Below are positions 5,668 through 15,103 of a DNA stretch of 15,537 bases, in pieces; the first letter of the stretch is position 1; each line of letters opens with the position of its first letter. The DNA is from a gamma proteobacterium symbiont of Bathyaustriella thionipta. Its GTDB lineage: Bacteria; Pseudomonadota; Gammaproteobacteria; Chromatiales; Chromatiaceae. Under the pieces are notes generated by a model. The model saw only the letters and a program-made list of their open reading frames with translations, did not search any database and was not told where the DNA came from. The stretch is from positions 1 through 15,537 of the forward strand of contig JAHXHF010000333.1 of NCBI GenBank assembly GCA_025656895.1. The letters run 5' to 3'. Made by a program: the position numbers and the translations under genes.

Positions 5668-6261
5668 TTATGGCTGCGGCTGTTGCCTGGGTGGTAAGGC
5701 GTCTACCAGCTTTTGCAGCAAAGCTTCAATATTGGCCAGATGGGCTTCCATTTTTTCCATGTGCTGCTGTTTCATGGCCATGTGTTTTTGCATTTCCTGC
5801 ATGCGCTGCTGCTTCTTTTCCTGCCTTTCTTTCATTTCCTGCATGCGCTGCTTTTTCATTTCCTGCATTTCCTGCATGTGCTGTTCTTTCATGGCCTGTC
5901 TTTTTGCCATCATCTCGGCCATTTGCTTTTTCTGCTCTTCACGATGCTTGAGCATTTCGGCTTGAGCGGCCGCATCAGAGGCCGAATTATCAGCCTGCGC
6001 CGGCGGGTTCATCATGGGCATACGGGCGTTATATCCTGCACCTCGTGGGCCGCCATAGGCGGGTGCCTGCCATTGACGATTCATACCACCCTGTTGACGC
6101 CCCATCAGTACTCCATACATGGGCGGTGGTGGTGGCGCATAATCAGACACGGGGGCTTCTATAAGAACTTCCTGAGTTTCGACCACAGCAGCATTATCGG
6201 CAATGACAGGTGAGCCAATAACGACGAATGAGCTGGCTACTAGCAAACGGGCTAATTTCAT
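5668..6261 (-). CDS. Secreted Met/Gln/Lys-rich coiled-coil protein, unknown function
   Basis: I do not recognise the family. The 197-residue protein has a clear signal peptide (MKLARLLVASS..., probable cleavage after VIA at residue 21), so it should be periplasmic. Residues about 40-90 are Pro/Gly/Tyr-rich and look disordered, with a PPPPP run. Residues about 100-175 are a highly charged helix with repeated MQEM/MKKQRMQEM units and 16 methionines, likely a coiled coil. A short hydrophobic heptad segment (IEALLQKLVDAL) ends the helix before a Pro/Gln tail. The start is the ATG at 6261, preceded by GGAGA at 6 bases; a TTG at 6273 overlaps that site and is not the start. Dense Met could bind copper or silver, or act as an oxidation sink, but no metal-related neighbour supports this. 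A chaperone or adaptor role is equally possible. Confidence 0.75.
   Translation of the reverse strand: MKLARLLVASSFVVIGSPVIADNAAVVETQEVLIEAPVSDYAPPPPPMYGVLMGRQQGGMNRQWQAPAYGGPRGAGYNARMPMMNPPAQADNSASDAAAQAEMLKHREEQKKQMAEMMAKRQAMKEQHMQEMQEMKKQRMQEMKERQEKKQQRMQEMQKHMAMKQQHMEKMEAHLANIEALLQKLVDALPPRQQPQP
5791..5852 (-). repeat. 20-base direct repeat inside the Met-rich gene
   Basis: CATTTCCTGCATGCGCTGCT occurs exactly at 5791-5810 and 5833-5852, 42 bases apart, so in frame (14 codons). Further partial copies of CATTTCCTGCAT lie just to the right. They encode the repeated MQEM units and suggest growth of the helix by slippage or unequal crossover. Confidence 0.85.
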
Positions 6262-6428
6262 AATTTTCTCCAAAGGCAGTTTCTATTTATTAGTGAATAC
6301 TTATTTTTTCCGTCGGGACAGAATTTGTCACGAAGGATGTATAGCGCCAGCTTATCCTACCCCCGACAAACATTTTAGGCTATAGGCTAATCAGAATTTC
6401 AGGCAGGCCGTTTTAGCCAGGCTGCAGA

Positions 6429-6457
6429 TTGTGAAAATACTCTATCATCAATATTTT
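6429..6457 (+). promoter_or_regulatory. Possible promoter of recCBD
   Basis: TTGTGA (6429-6434) and TATTTT (6452-6457) are separated by exactly 17 bases, each matching 4 of 6 consensus positions. This is the best pair I noticed ahead of recC. It would give a leader of about 85-90 bases, which contains the hairpin at 6472-6496. Confidence 0.3.
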
Positions 6458-6471
6458 TTCAAAAAATCAGC

Positions 6472-6496
6472 CACAGACTCACGCTGTGAGCCTGTG
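6472..6496 (+). other. Hairpin upstream of recC
   Basis: CACAG-A-CTCAC (6472-6482) and GTGAG-C-CTGTG (6486-6496) form two 5-bp stems stacked across one A-C mismatch, with a 3-base loop. No T-run follows. It lies 54 bases before the recC ATG and may be a leader RNA structure or a binding site. Confidence 0.45.
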
Positions 6497-6550
6497 CTTA
6501 AGGCATAATCAATACTCCCATTCATTCTGGACAAGCCATATTTAATTACC

Positions 6551-9500
6551 ATGAGCCTGCATCTCATCAGTTCCAATCGGGTCGAAACCCTGGCAGACAC
6601 ACTGTCTGCGTATTTGCAGCAACAGCCCTTGTCTGGTGTGTTGACTAGCGAAGTTATTCTGGTTCCCGGTGCGGCCATGGCGCGTTGGCTGCATTTGCAT
6701 CTGGCCAGGCAAAACGGTATTGCCTCCAATATTCAATACCCTTTACCGGCCAACTGGGTATGGCAACTGGCGGACACTGGCCTGACTGACGAGTACAAGC
6801 AGGACCCGCTTGACCGTTCGGCGGCCAGCTGGAAAATTTTTGCTTTACTGCCAGAGTTGTTGCAAAAAAGCGCCTTCCAATCCATCCGTCACTACCTGCA
6901 GGATGATGAAAATGATCTGAAACGCTGGCAACTGGCTAGCCGCATCGCTGATGTTTTCGACCGTTATCAATATTATCGCCCGCAGTTGATTCAGGATTGG
7001 GACAAGGGTCTGGAGAGCGACTGGCAAGCTTTGTTGTGGCGTGAGTTAGGCGCCCGGCTGGATGGCAGCCACCGTGTCGCGGTCATTCATCAACTCATAC
7101 ACAAACTGCAACAGGGACAAGTCAGCAGTCTGCCCGAACGCATCAGTCTGTTTGCATTATCCAGCCTGCCGCCCTTGTTGCTGGATCTCATCATGGCTGT
7201 GGCCGGACAGACACAGGTTTTTCTTTATCAGCACAGCCCGAGTGATCAATACTGGGCTGATCTGAAAAGTAAAAAAGCCTTATCCCGCATGCGTTTGCAA
7301 TCAGCCGATGATGCCGCTTATTACGATACCGGCAATGATCTGCTGGCTTCCTGGGGTCGTCAGGGACAGGCTCTGCAGGATCTGTTGTTATCACACAATG
7401 ATTTACAGTCTGCGGAATGGGAGGCCTATCAACCCCCGCACCGGAAAACCCTGCTGAGCAGCGTTCAGCTGAGTATTTTCCAGTTACAGGAACAACAGAT
7501 TGAACTGACAGCGGACGCTTCATTACAACTGCACATCTGTCACAGTGCCTGGCGTGAATGCCAGGTATTGCATGATGAACTGCTGCGCCTGCTGCAAAAC
7601 AACAGCAAGCTGCTGCCGGAAGATATTCTGGTCATGATTCCCAATGTGGCTGACTACGCACCTTATATTCAAGCCGTTTTCAAAAAAGACGAACAGGGTT
7701 CGCGGCCTTTTATTCCGTGGAATCTGTCTGACATTCCCGTGTTGAAAGAACAGGCATTGATGCCACTGTTTTTTCAATTACTGGATCTGCCCGCCAGTCG
7801 CTTCACTTATAGCGAAATAAGCGCCTGGCTTGACAGCCCCGCCATCCTGCGCCGTTTTGATCTCAGTCCGACTGATTGTGAGGACATACTCGGACTGCTG
7901 CAGCAAGCCCGGGTTCGCTGGGGGATTGATGCGCAACACAAGGCGCAACTGGAACTGCCTGCGCTGCTTGAAAACACCTGGAAACAAGCCGAACAGCGCC
8001 TGTATGCCGGCTATGCGCTGGGTGATGTGGATAGCTGGAACGGTATTGCGCCCCTGTCTGAAAATGAAGGTGATAAAAGCAAAAGTCTGGCGCGTTTCTG
8101 GATATTCTTCAGCCGCTTGCAACAGTATAGGCAACGCTTGTCCGATGATCTTGCTGCCGCCGACTGGCAGGCTTTGCTAAATCAGTTGCTGGATGACTTT
8201 TTCAGTCCGCAGGATGAAGATGAACAGGCGATACAGCAAATACGTGATGCGCTACAGCAACTCGGCATACAGGCGTCGGGACAGATACTGTCACCGGCCC
8301 TGTTACGACATTGCTTACAAAGTGAATTACAGGAAAACCGGGGGCGTGGCCGTTATTTTTCCGGCGGTGTAACTTTCTGCGGCATGCGCCCCATGCGCAG
8401 TCTGCCGTTCAAGGTTATTTGTCTGCTGGGTATGAACGAACATGATTTTCCCAGACGCGAACGCCGCCCCGAATTCGACCGTATGGCAAAACAATGGCAG
8501 CCCGGTGATCCATTAAAAGGCGATGAAGACCGCTATCTGTTACTGGAAACCCTGTTGTGTGCCCGTGAAACACTCTATATCAGTTACACCGGGCGCAGTC
8601 TCAAGGATAATACAGAGCTGCAACCCTCTGTTCTGCTACGGGAACTGCTGGATTATATGGATGAGCAGCCTGCTCAGGATCAGCAGCAAAGCCGCATCAG
8701 CGAACAGATTACCCGGCATCATCCTATGCAGGCCTTTCATGCCGAAAATTTTCAACTGCTGGAAACGGCCGGTTATGATCATTACTGGCTTTCTATCGCG
8801 CAATCATTAGCCGCGCCGTCCAGCCCGGTATCAGAGCATTGGCCGGACACGGAAATCCCTCTGCACGAACAGGAAGGTCGTGATATTCAGCTGAAACAGC
8901 TGATCCGTTTTGTGAAACATCCGGTCAAATTCTTTTTTAATCAGCGTTTACGTATTTATCTGACAGAACAGGACAAGACTCAGGATGATGAATTATTCAC
9001 GCTGGATCATTTGCAGCAATGGCAACTCAAAACATTATGGGCGGATGATTATTTGCAGCAGGCAGAACCTGTTCTGCAACAACTGAAAGCACAGGGTGTT
9101 TTGCCGCATGGTGTTGCGGCTGAACTGAGCTTTGCGCAAACAGCAGAAAGCATCCAGCCTGTTTTGCAACAATTGGCGGCTTTCAAGCATAACAAACCGC
9201 AACCTTTACTGATTGATCTGGCATTGGATCATGGCCTGCATCTGGGGGGACGTATTGAGAGCTACCGGCCCAACAGCGGCTTGCTGCATGTCAGTCCATC
9301 CAAATTCAAAGGTAAAATTCTGCTCGCCTTGTGGATAGAGCATTTAGCCCTGTGTGCCACCTGCTCATTGGCCGATAACGAGCGCAGCACATTGATCTGC
9401 CAGGATAAAAGCATTTATTTTGAGCCGATAGAGGAACATCAGGCCCTACGCTCTTTACAGCATTATCTTGATTTGTATCGACTGGCTTTGCAAAAACCTC

Positions 9501-9745
9501 TGCCTGTTTTCAATGGCGCCAGCTTTGCCTGGGCACAGGCCGCTGATGATGAAGAAAAGGCGCAAAAAAAAGCGCTCAGCCAATGGCAGGGTAATGAATA
9601 CAATAAAATTCCGGGTGACAAGGATGATGTTTATATCCAACTTGCACTGCACGGCCATGATAGCTGTCCCATCGCACAGCCGGAATTCATACAACGGGCG
9701 CAGGATTTTTATGCCGAACCTTTGCAGGACATGAAAATACTATGA
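6551..9745 (+). CDS. recC: RecBCD enzyme subunit RecC
   Basis: RecC is the non-catalytic scaffold of RecBCD that splits the DNA strands and reads Chi in the 3'-ended strand. At 1064 residues it is a little shorter than E. coli RecC (1122). The N-terminus aligns clearly with E. coli: HLISSNRVETL, then WLHLHLARQNGIASNIQYPLP (two-part match, 46-66), then SWKIFALLPELL (93-104), HYLQDD (114-119) and DVFDRYQYYR (134-143). Later family motifs include GVTFCGMRPMRSLPFKVIC and LGMNEHDFPRR. Relative to E. coli, the Chi-contact positions L64, W70, D133, D136, R142 and R186 appear kept (here L65, W71, D134, D137, R143, R174), while Q38, S39, T40 and Q44 read P, G, A and R. The ribosome site is weak. The stop overlaps the recB start (ATGA), so the two are translationally coupled. 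Confidence 0.96.
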   Translation: MSLHLISSNRVETLADTLSAYLQQQPLSGVLTSEVILVPGAAMARWLHLHLARQNGIASNIQYPLPANWVWQLADTGLTDEYKQDPLDRSAASWKIFALLPELLQKSAFQSIRHYLQDDENDLKRWQLASRIADVFDRYQYYRPQLIQDWDKGLESDWQALLWRELGARLDGSHRVAVIHQLIHKLQQGQVSSLPERISLFALSSLPPLLLDLIMAVAGQTQVFLYQHSPSDQYWADLKSKKALSRMRLQSADDAAYYDTGNDLLASWGRQGQALQDLLLSHNDLQSAEWEAYQPPHRKTLLSSVQLSIFQLQEQQIELTADASLQLHICHSAWRECQVLHDELLRLLQNNSKLLPEDILVMIPNVADYAPYIQAVFKKDEQGSRPFIPWNLSDIPVLKEQALMPLFFQLLDLPASRFTYSEISAWLDSPAILRRFDLSPTDCEDILGLLQQARVRWGIDAQHKAQLELPALLENTWKQAEQRLYAGYALGDVDSWNGIAPLSENEGDKSKSLARFWIFFSRLQQYRQRLSDDLAAADWQALLNQLLDDFFSPQDEDEQAIQQIRDALQQLGIQASGQILSPALLRHCLQSELQENRGRGRYFSGGVTFCGMRPMRSLPFKVICLLGMNEHDFPRRERRPEFDRMAKQWQPGDPLKGDEDRYLLLETLLCARETLYISYTGRSLKDNTELQPSVLLRELLDYMDEQPAQDQQQSRISEQITRHHPMQAFHAENFQLLETAGYDHYWLSIAQSLAAPSSPVSEHWPDTEIPLHEQEGRDIQLKQLIRFVKHPVKFFFNQRLRIYLTEQDKTQDDELFTLDHLQQWQLKTLWADDYLQQAEPVLQQLKAQGVLPHGVAAELSFAQTAESIQPVLQQLAAFKHNKPQPLLIDLALDHGLHLGGRIESYRPNSGLLHVSPSKFKGKILLALWIEHLALCATCSLADNERSTLICQDKSIYFEPIEEHQALRSLQHYLDLYRLALQKPLPVFNGASFAWAQAADDEEKAQKKALSQWQGNEYNKIPGDKDDVYIQLALHGHDSCPIAQPEFIQRAQDFYAEPLQDMKIL

Positions 9746-12700
9746 ATACGCCACTTGCCTTCAAACCGTTAGATACACAACAAACCCTGCAGCTTGATCT
9801 GCACGGAGTCAAGCTGATCGAGGCCAGTGCCGGCACCGGAAAAACCTATACCATTGCCAATTTGTATCTACGTTATATCTTAAGTGGCTATGCGGTTTCT
9901 GAAATTCTGGTAGTTACTTTTACCAATGCGGCGGCTGATGAATTACGCGGACGCATCAGAAAGCGCCTGTATGAAACGCTGCAACAGTTGCAACAGACAC
10001 AAGACAGTCAGGATGATTTTCTCAACCAGCTGTTACAACAATTACAGTCAGAAGATAAAGTGGAAGAGGCGCTTAAAATACTGAAGTTTTCGGTGCGCAG
10101 TATGGATGAGGCGGCCATTTATACTATTCATGGATTCTGCCAGCGCGCTCTGACCGATCATGCCTTTAACAGCGGGCAGATGTTTGAACTGGAAATGACC
10201 ACGGATGATCATCCACTCTGGCTGCAGGCATTAACCGACTGGTGGCGCAAAACCTTCTACCTGCTCACGCGGCAACAGGCAGAACTGTTCCTGCAAACCA
10301 ACGGGACCATGGATGATTTTATCGAACAGCAAAAGTTGCTACGGGAATCGGAACAGCTGGAACTTCTGCCAGAAGTCAGCCTTGGTGTAAAAGAATTACT
10401 TGGCAGCTACACCGAACTGGAGCAGGACTATCAATCTCTGGCAGATCATTGGAAAAAGAAAGGTGCTGAAATTATTGCACTATTCAATGCATCAGGCATC
10501 ATCAGCAAAACGAAAAAATTACCCTGGCATAAGGATAATATAGAAAAACTTGAGCAGGATATGCATGCCTGGTCGCTTTCATCAACAGTCACGCAAGCAC
10601 CTGAACAACTGCCCTGTCTGGCCTGGGATTTTATTCAAAACGCAATAAAAGCAAGCCAGAAAGATAAATCTGAAGAAATGGAAAATTATTTCTTTACGGA
10701 CTGCCAGCAACTGCAGGACAAAATACAGAAACTGCAACAACAACTCACGCTGGCTTCCTTAAACGAGGCTACCGACTTTGCCCGCTCTCAAATCAAGCGG
10801 GTAAAAAAACAAAGCGGTATTTTATCTTTTCATGACCAGTTAACACAGTTGCATGCCGCGCTCCAGAGCGCACAGGGGCATGCGCTGGCACAGCATATCC
10901 GTACAGCTCATCCGGTTGCCATGATTGATGAGTTTCAGGATACCGACCCGCTGCAATACGCTATTTTCAAACAACTGTACCAACAGCAGGAAGCATGCAG
11001 CCTGATTATGATTGGCGATCCCAAACAGGCTATTTACAGCTTTCGGGGAGCCGATATATTTACTTATATGCAGGCCAAGGCGCACAGCGCGGAACAGGCC
11101 TACACCCTGGAAACCAACTGGCGTTCTTCCGCAGAACTGATCAAGGCGGTTAACAGCCTGTTTCAACAGCAAAAAAACCCGTTTATATATGCGCAGGCCA
11201 TCCGCTTTTATCCGGTTCAGCCTGCTGACAAACATCACATAAAACTGTATCGCAATGCTGAGGAATGCAAACCGCTGAGTCTGTGGCACATCCAGCCGGA
11301 AAAGGATAAAAAGCTATCCAAAACAATTGCCCGGGAACGCGTAGCCCGCGCGGTTGCTGCTGAAATTGCAATTTTACTGGGTGCCGATACCAGGCAAAAA
11401 ATGACACTGGATGAACAAAACATACAAGCGCGTGATATTGCGGTACTGGTACGTGACCGCTATGAGGCGCAGGATATTGCCGAAGCCCTGAGAGCCGCCG
11501 GTATTGCTTCTGCCAGCAAAATATCCGACAAAGTCTACAGCAGTGACGAGGCGAAACACCTGTTGCATCTTCTACAGGCTGTTATTCACTACAGTGACCG
11601 CAGTGCCGCCCGTGCCGCGCTGGCCACGCCTTTGGCACAACTCGGCTACCCGCAGATTGCAGACTGCCTGTTTGATGAACAGCAATGGTCTGACTGGCTT
11701 TTAAATCTACAGCAACTGAATCAAATCTGGCGCCACAAAGGCTTTATGAGTATGTTTCAGGGCTTGCTGAACACCCTGGATATGGGGCAGCGCATGGCGG
11801 CCGGTGCTTTGGCGGAACGTCGCCTGACCAATCTGTTACAACTGGCTGAATTGCTGCAACAGGCTTCCGCCACATACCCGCACATGGATGCCCTGTTGAA
11901 CTGGTATCAACAACAACTTGAAAGCTGTGACAGTGAGGAAGCCGAACTGCGTCTGGAAAGTGATGCGCAGCGGGTCACCATCAGTACCATCCACAGTTGC
12001 AAGGGCCTGCAATATCCCATTGTATTTGTACCTTTTGCCTGGGCTTGCCGAAAAATCAGTCTGAATCAGTTATATCGTTTGCATGACGATCAACAACAAG
12101 CCTTCATCAAGCTGTTGCAGGATACGGCTGATACAGATTATTCCCATATTGAAAAGGAACAGATGGCCGAAGATATGCGTTTGTTATATGTTGCGTTAAC
12201 ACGCGCGGAATGCAAGCTGTATCTGGCATGGGGGCATATTCATACTAAAAATGGCTGTGATTCAGGCAGCAGTGCTTTAGGCCAATTGCTGCACGGTTTA
12301 AGCGCTGGAGAAACATTAAACGAGCCGCTCATAGCCTCTGATCTGGAACAACTGTCAAGCCGGGCGCAGGGGCAAATCGAAATCATGCCATTGCCGGACG
12401 AACCTGCCCGACAGGCACCTGCGTGTAAAGAACCCATGGAATTGCTTGCTGCAACTTTCCAGCGAAGTCTGGCCAATGACTGGCGCACCAACAGTTTCAG
12501 TAATCTGACGCGTGCAGTGCACCAGACCCCCCATGGTGGCAGCCCGCGTAGTGGCCATGACAGTATTCTGGATTTTCCCGCCGGCAGCCAGGTGGGGCTG
12601 TTCCTGCATCTTCTGCTGGAGAATCTTGATTTTCAGGCCGATATAGAAACACAAAGCCAGCTGCTTTTTGATACTTTTGCGCCTCGTTACCATCTTCATC

Positions 12701-13290
12701 AGGAAGCCTGGCGACCCATCATCGGTCAATGGCTGAAAAACATTGTAAGCACACCAATAAACTTGCAGGGTTTGCAATTATCGGCACTGTCATCCGCTCA
12801 AAGGCTGAATGAACTGGAGTTTGATTTTTCTACTGAAACGGTCAATATCCAACAACTGGAAACCCTGTTAAACCAACAGGCCGGTTATACACTTCCTCCG
12901 TTGGGCGCTGACAATTTCAAAGGCCTGGTCAAGGGTATTATTGATCTGGTATTCGAGTATCAGGGACGTTATTACCTGGCTGATTATAAAAGTAATTTTC
13001 TTGGCGGCGCATTGTCTGATTATGCGCCGGAACCATTACAGCAGGCCATGCTGGATCGTCGTTACGATCTACAGTATCTGCTCTATACGCTGGCTTTGCA
13101 TCGTTATCTGCATACAAGAATAAAAGACTATCAATACCGGCAACATTTTGGCGGCGTATATTATCTGTTTTTACGTGCCATGAGAGCCGATAACAATCAA
13201 CCTTATGGAATATACAGTGTCCTGCCCGATGAAAAACTGATTCAAACACTGGATGAAAAGATATTATCTCACCGGGTAAGCCTTGCATGA
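9742..13290 (+). CDS. recB: RecBCD enzyme subunit RecB (helicase-nuclease)
   Basis: RecB is the 3'-5' SF1A helicase and the only nuclease of RecBCD, and it loads RecA after Chi. The length, 1182 residues, is almost that of E. coli RecB (1180). Helicase motifs in order: Walker A EASAGTGKT (27-35), IDEFQDTD (395-402), GDPKQAIYSFRGAD (425-438), a motif V region TIHSCKGLQYP (749-759) and a motif VI region RLLYVALTRAE. The C-terminal nuclease is intact: H956, D1068, D1081 and K1083 match the E. coli residues H956, D1067, D1080 and K1082. Motif V reads HSCKGLQ where relatives usually have HxSKGLE, a mild variant. The gene overlaps recC and recD by 4 bases each (ATGA). Unlike E. coli, no ptrA lies between recC and recB. 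Confidence 0.97.
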   Translation: MNTPLAFKPLDTQQTLQLDLHGVKLIEASAGTGKTYTIANLYLRYILSGYAVSEILVVTFTNAAADELRGRIRKRLYETLQQLQQTQDSQDDFLNQLLQQLQSEDKVEEALKILKFSVRSMDEAAIYTIHGFCQRALTDHAFNSGQMFELEMTTDDHPLWLQALTDWWRKTFYLLTRQQAELFLQTNGTMDDFIEQQKLLRESEQLELLPEVSLGVKELLGSYTELEQDYQSLADHWKKKGAEIIALFNASGIISKTKKLPWHKDNIEKLEQDMHAWSLSSTVTQAPEQLPCLAWDFIQNAIKASQKDKSEEMENYFFTDCQQLQDKIQKLQQQLTLASLNEATDFARSQIKRVKKQSGILSFHDQLTQLHAALQSAQGHALAQHIRTAHPVAMIDEFQDTDPLQYAIFKQLYQQQEACSLIMIGDPKQAIYSFRGADIFTYMQAKAHSAEQAYTLETNWRSSAELIKAVNSLFQQQKNPFIYAQAIRFYPVQPADKHHIKLYRNAEECKPLSLWHIQPEKDKKLSKTIARERVARAVAAEIAILLGADTRQKMTLDEQNIQARDIAVLVRDRYEAQDIAEALRAAGIASASKISDKVYSSDEAKHLLHLLQAVIHYSDRSAARAALATPLAQLGYPQIADCLFDEQQWSDWLLNLQQLNQIWRHKGFMSMFQGLLNTLDMGQRMAAGALAERRLTNLLQLAELLQQASATYPHMDALLNWYQQQLESCDSEEAELRLESDAQRVTISTIHSCKGLQYPIVFVPFAWACRKISLNQLYRLHDDQQQAFIKLLQDTADTDYSHIEKEQMAEDMRLLYVALTRAECKLYLAWGHIHTKNGCDSGSSALGQLLHGLSAGETLNEPLIASDLEQLSSRAQGQIEIMPLPDEPARQAPACKEPMELLAATFQRSLANDWRTNSFSNLTRAVHQTPHGGSPRSGHDSILDFPAGSQVGLFLHLLLENLDFQADIETQSQLLFDTFAPRYHLHQEAWRPIIGQWLKNIVSTPINLQGLQLSALSSAQRLNELEFDFSTETVNIQQLETLLNQQAGYTLPPLGADNFKGLVKGIIDLVFEYQGRYYLADYKSNFLGGALSDYAPEPLQQAMLDRRYDLQYLLYTLALHRYLHTRIKDYQYRQHFGGVYYLFLRAMRADNNQPYGIYSVLPDEKLIQTLDEKILSHRVSLA

Positions 13291-15101
13291 ATAAGCGTCT
13301 CACACAATTATTACGCGAAAATCTGATAACCCCGCTGGCCTATCAGTTTGCGCAGTTTATTGCCGAACAGGATGGACAGGATGAAGACAGCATTGTCGCG
13401 TTCAGCGCAGCCTTGTTAAGCGAGCTGAATCAGAAGGGTGATGTCTGCATCAATCTGCAACAACATGCCTCACAGCACTGCTTTAACAGCTTGTCAGACA
13501 ATGATAAAGCCCCCGCGCTGAATGAGTGGCGCAAGGCTCTGCTGGCTTCGGAATGTGTCGCCCTCCCCGGTGAAACAGCGCCCATGCTGCTGGATGAAGA
13601 CAGACTCTATCTGTACCGCTTCTGGCGATACGAGCAACAGGTTCAGCAAGGCATTCTGCAGCGTTTGCCTATGAGTCCCGAGATCGACGCGCAAAGTCTG
13701 CAGACAGGATTGCAGGATTTTTTTCCGGCACAGGAAAAGCAAGCTGTCGATTGGCAAATGCTGGCCTCGGCGATGGCGGCCACCAGCCGGTTTTGTGTGA
13801 TTTCCGGAGGGCCGGGCACGGGCAAAACCACTACTTTAATCAAAGTACTGGCTTTGTTGTTGCAGCAGAATAAGCGGCTGCGTATCAAGTTGGCTGCGCC
13901 CACCGGCAAGGCGGCGGCGCGTATGCTGGAATCCATTCGCGCCCGACAAAATGAATTGCAACTGGCTGACCGTATCCGGGCTCTGCTGCCGGATGAGTCC
14001 TTCACCCTGCACCGCCTGTTGGGCTACAACGGTAAAAAATTTACTTACCATGTCGATAACCCGTTATTGCTTGATTGCGTGGTTATTGATGAAGCCTCCA
14101 TGATGGATTTACCCATGACGGCCCGGCTGTTTCAGGCTTTGCCACAGCATGCGCAAGTCATTCTTCTGGGGGACAGGGATCAGTTGGCCTCGGTAGAAGC
14201 CGGCAGTGTTCTGGGCGATATTACCGGTCATGGCCGGGCCATTGTTTACCAGCCCGAAAGCGCAAACAGGCTTTCCAAACTTACCCGCATCAAAACAGAT
14301 GATTTACCACAAGACCCGAAAAGTCCGCCCATTGCCAATTCCATCGCGCTGCTGAAAACCAGCCATCGTTTCAGCAGGGACAGTATGATTGGGAAACTGG
14401 CCCGGGCTATTAACCAGGGGGATGGCGAGCAAGCGCTAGAACTATTGCAATCTCATCAAAACCCGACCAATCTGTGGATAGAGAGTCCGGAACAACGTGT
14501 CGATGCAAGAGCCATTCAATGGGCGGCCAGGCGCTATCAGGCCTATCTTGAATGTGAACAGGTTGCCGACGCTTTACAACAGTTTTCCCGCGCGCGGGTG
14601 TTGTGCGCGGTGCGTGAAGGTCCTTTCGGGGTCAAACAGCTCAACAAGCTGATTCTGGCTGCATTACATTCAGCCGGTTTCATTCAAAGTCAAACGCTTC
14701 ATTATCATGGCCAGGCCATACTCATGGCCCGCAATGATTATGAAAGCGGCTTGTACAATGGGGATATAGGCCTGGTTTGGCGCACCCAGCCAGACACGCT
14801 GAAAGCCTGCTTTCCGGAAGCATCCGGCAGTGTTCGCTGCCTGCCGTTACATGATCTGCCCGAGCATGAAAATGCCTGGGCGATGACCGTACACAAATCC
14901 CAGGGTTCGGAATTTGATGATGTGCTCATGATACTGCCACCGAACGCGCAAAACAGACTGTCACGCGAACTGTTATACACCGGCGTGACCCGGGCCAGAA
15001 AACACATCACCCTGCACGCCCGCCATCAGACCCTGGTGGCTGCCTGCGCGCTGCAAACCCAACGGGAATCGGGTTTGTCTGAACGCCTGGGCTGGGATTG
15101 A
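13287..15101 (+). CDS. recD: RecBCD enzyme subunit RecD (5'-3' helicase)
   Basis: RecD is the SF1B helicase that moves along the 5'-ended strand and is needed for full nuclease activity and Chi control. Its 604 residues compare with 608 in E. coli. An N-terminal RecC-binding region (about 1-115) precedes Walker A GGPGTGKTTT (174-183), motif Ia APTGKAAARM (204-213), the DEAS box VVIDEASMMD (265-274), motif III LLGDRDQLASVEAG (293-306), and the late motifs TVHKSQGSEFD (534-544) and LLYTGVTRA. All key ATPase residues are present. It starts within the recB stop (ATGA), so it should be made by coupled translation. It is the last gene of the operon; no hairpin terminator is obvious behind it. Confidence 0.97.
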   Translation: MNKRLTQLLRENLITPLAYQFAQFIAEQDGQDEDSIVAFSAALLSELNQKGDVCINLQQHASQHCFNSLSDNDKAPALNEWRKALLASECVALPGETAPMLLDEDRLYLYRFWRYEQQVQQGILQRLPMSPEIDAQSLQTGLQDFFPAQEKQAVDWQMLASAMAATSRFCVISGGPGTGKTTTLIKVLALLLQQNKRLRIKLAAPTGKAAARMLESIRARQNELQLADRIRALLPDESFTLHRLLGYNGKKFTYHVDNPLLLDCVVIDEASMMDLPMTARLFQALPQHAQVILLGDRDQLASVEAGSVLGDITGHGRAIVYQPESANRLSKLTRIKTDDLPQDPKSPPIANSIALLKTSHRFSRDSMIGKLARAINQGDGEQALELLQSHQNPTNLWIESPEQRVDARAIQWAARRYQAYLECEQVADALQQFSRARVLCAVREGPFGVKQLNKLILAALHSAGFIQSQTLHYHGQAILMARNDYESGLYNGDIGLVWRTQPDTLKACFPEASGSVRCLPLHDLPEHENAWAMTVHKSQGSEFDDVLMILPPNAQNRLSRELLYTGVTRARKHITLHARHQTLVAACALQTQRESGLSERLGWD

Positions 15102-15103
15102 AC

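Noticed and set aside
5576..6213. Long overlapping open frames on the rightward strand opposite the Met-rich gene
   Set aside because: They are Phe/Cys/His/Leu-rich mirror images of the repeated Met/Gln/Lys codons; the leftward frame has a signal peptide, a good ribosome site and sensible structure.
6262..6273. TTG start for the Met-rich protein at 6273
   Set aside because: The TTG overlaps the GGAGA ribosome site of the ATG at 6261, and the signal peptide begins naturally at that ATG.
13780..13787. E. coli Chi octamer (GCTGGTGG, reverse strand) inside recD
   Set aside because: One copy in 15.5 kb on two strands is about what chance gives and does not show that Chi is used here.
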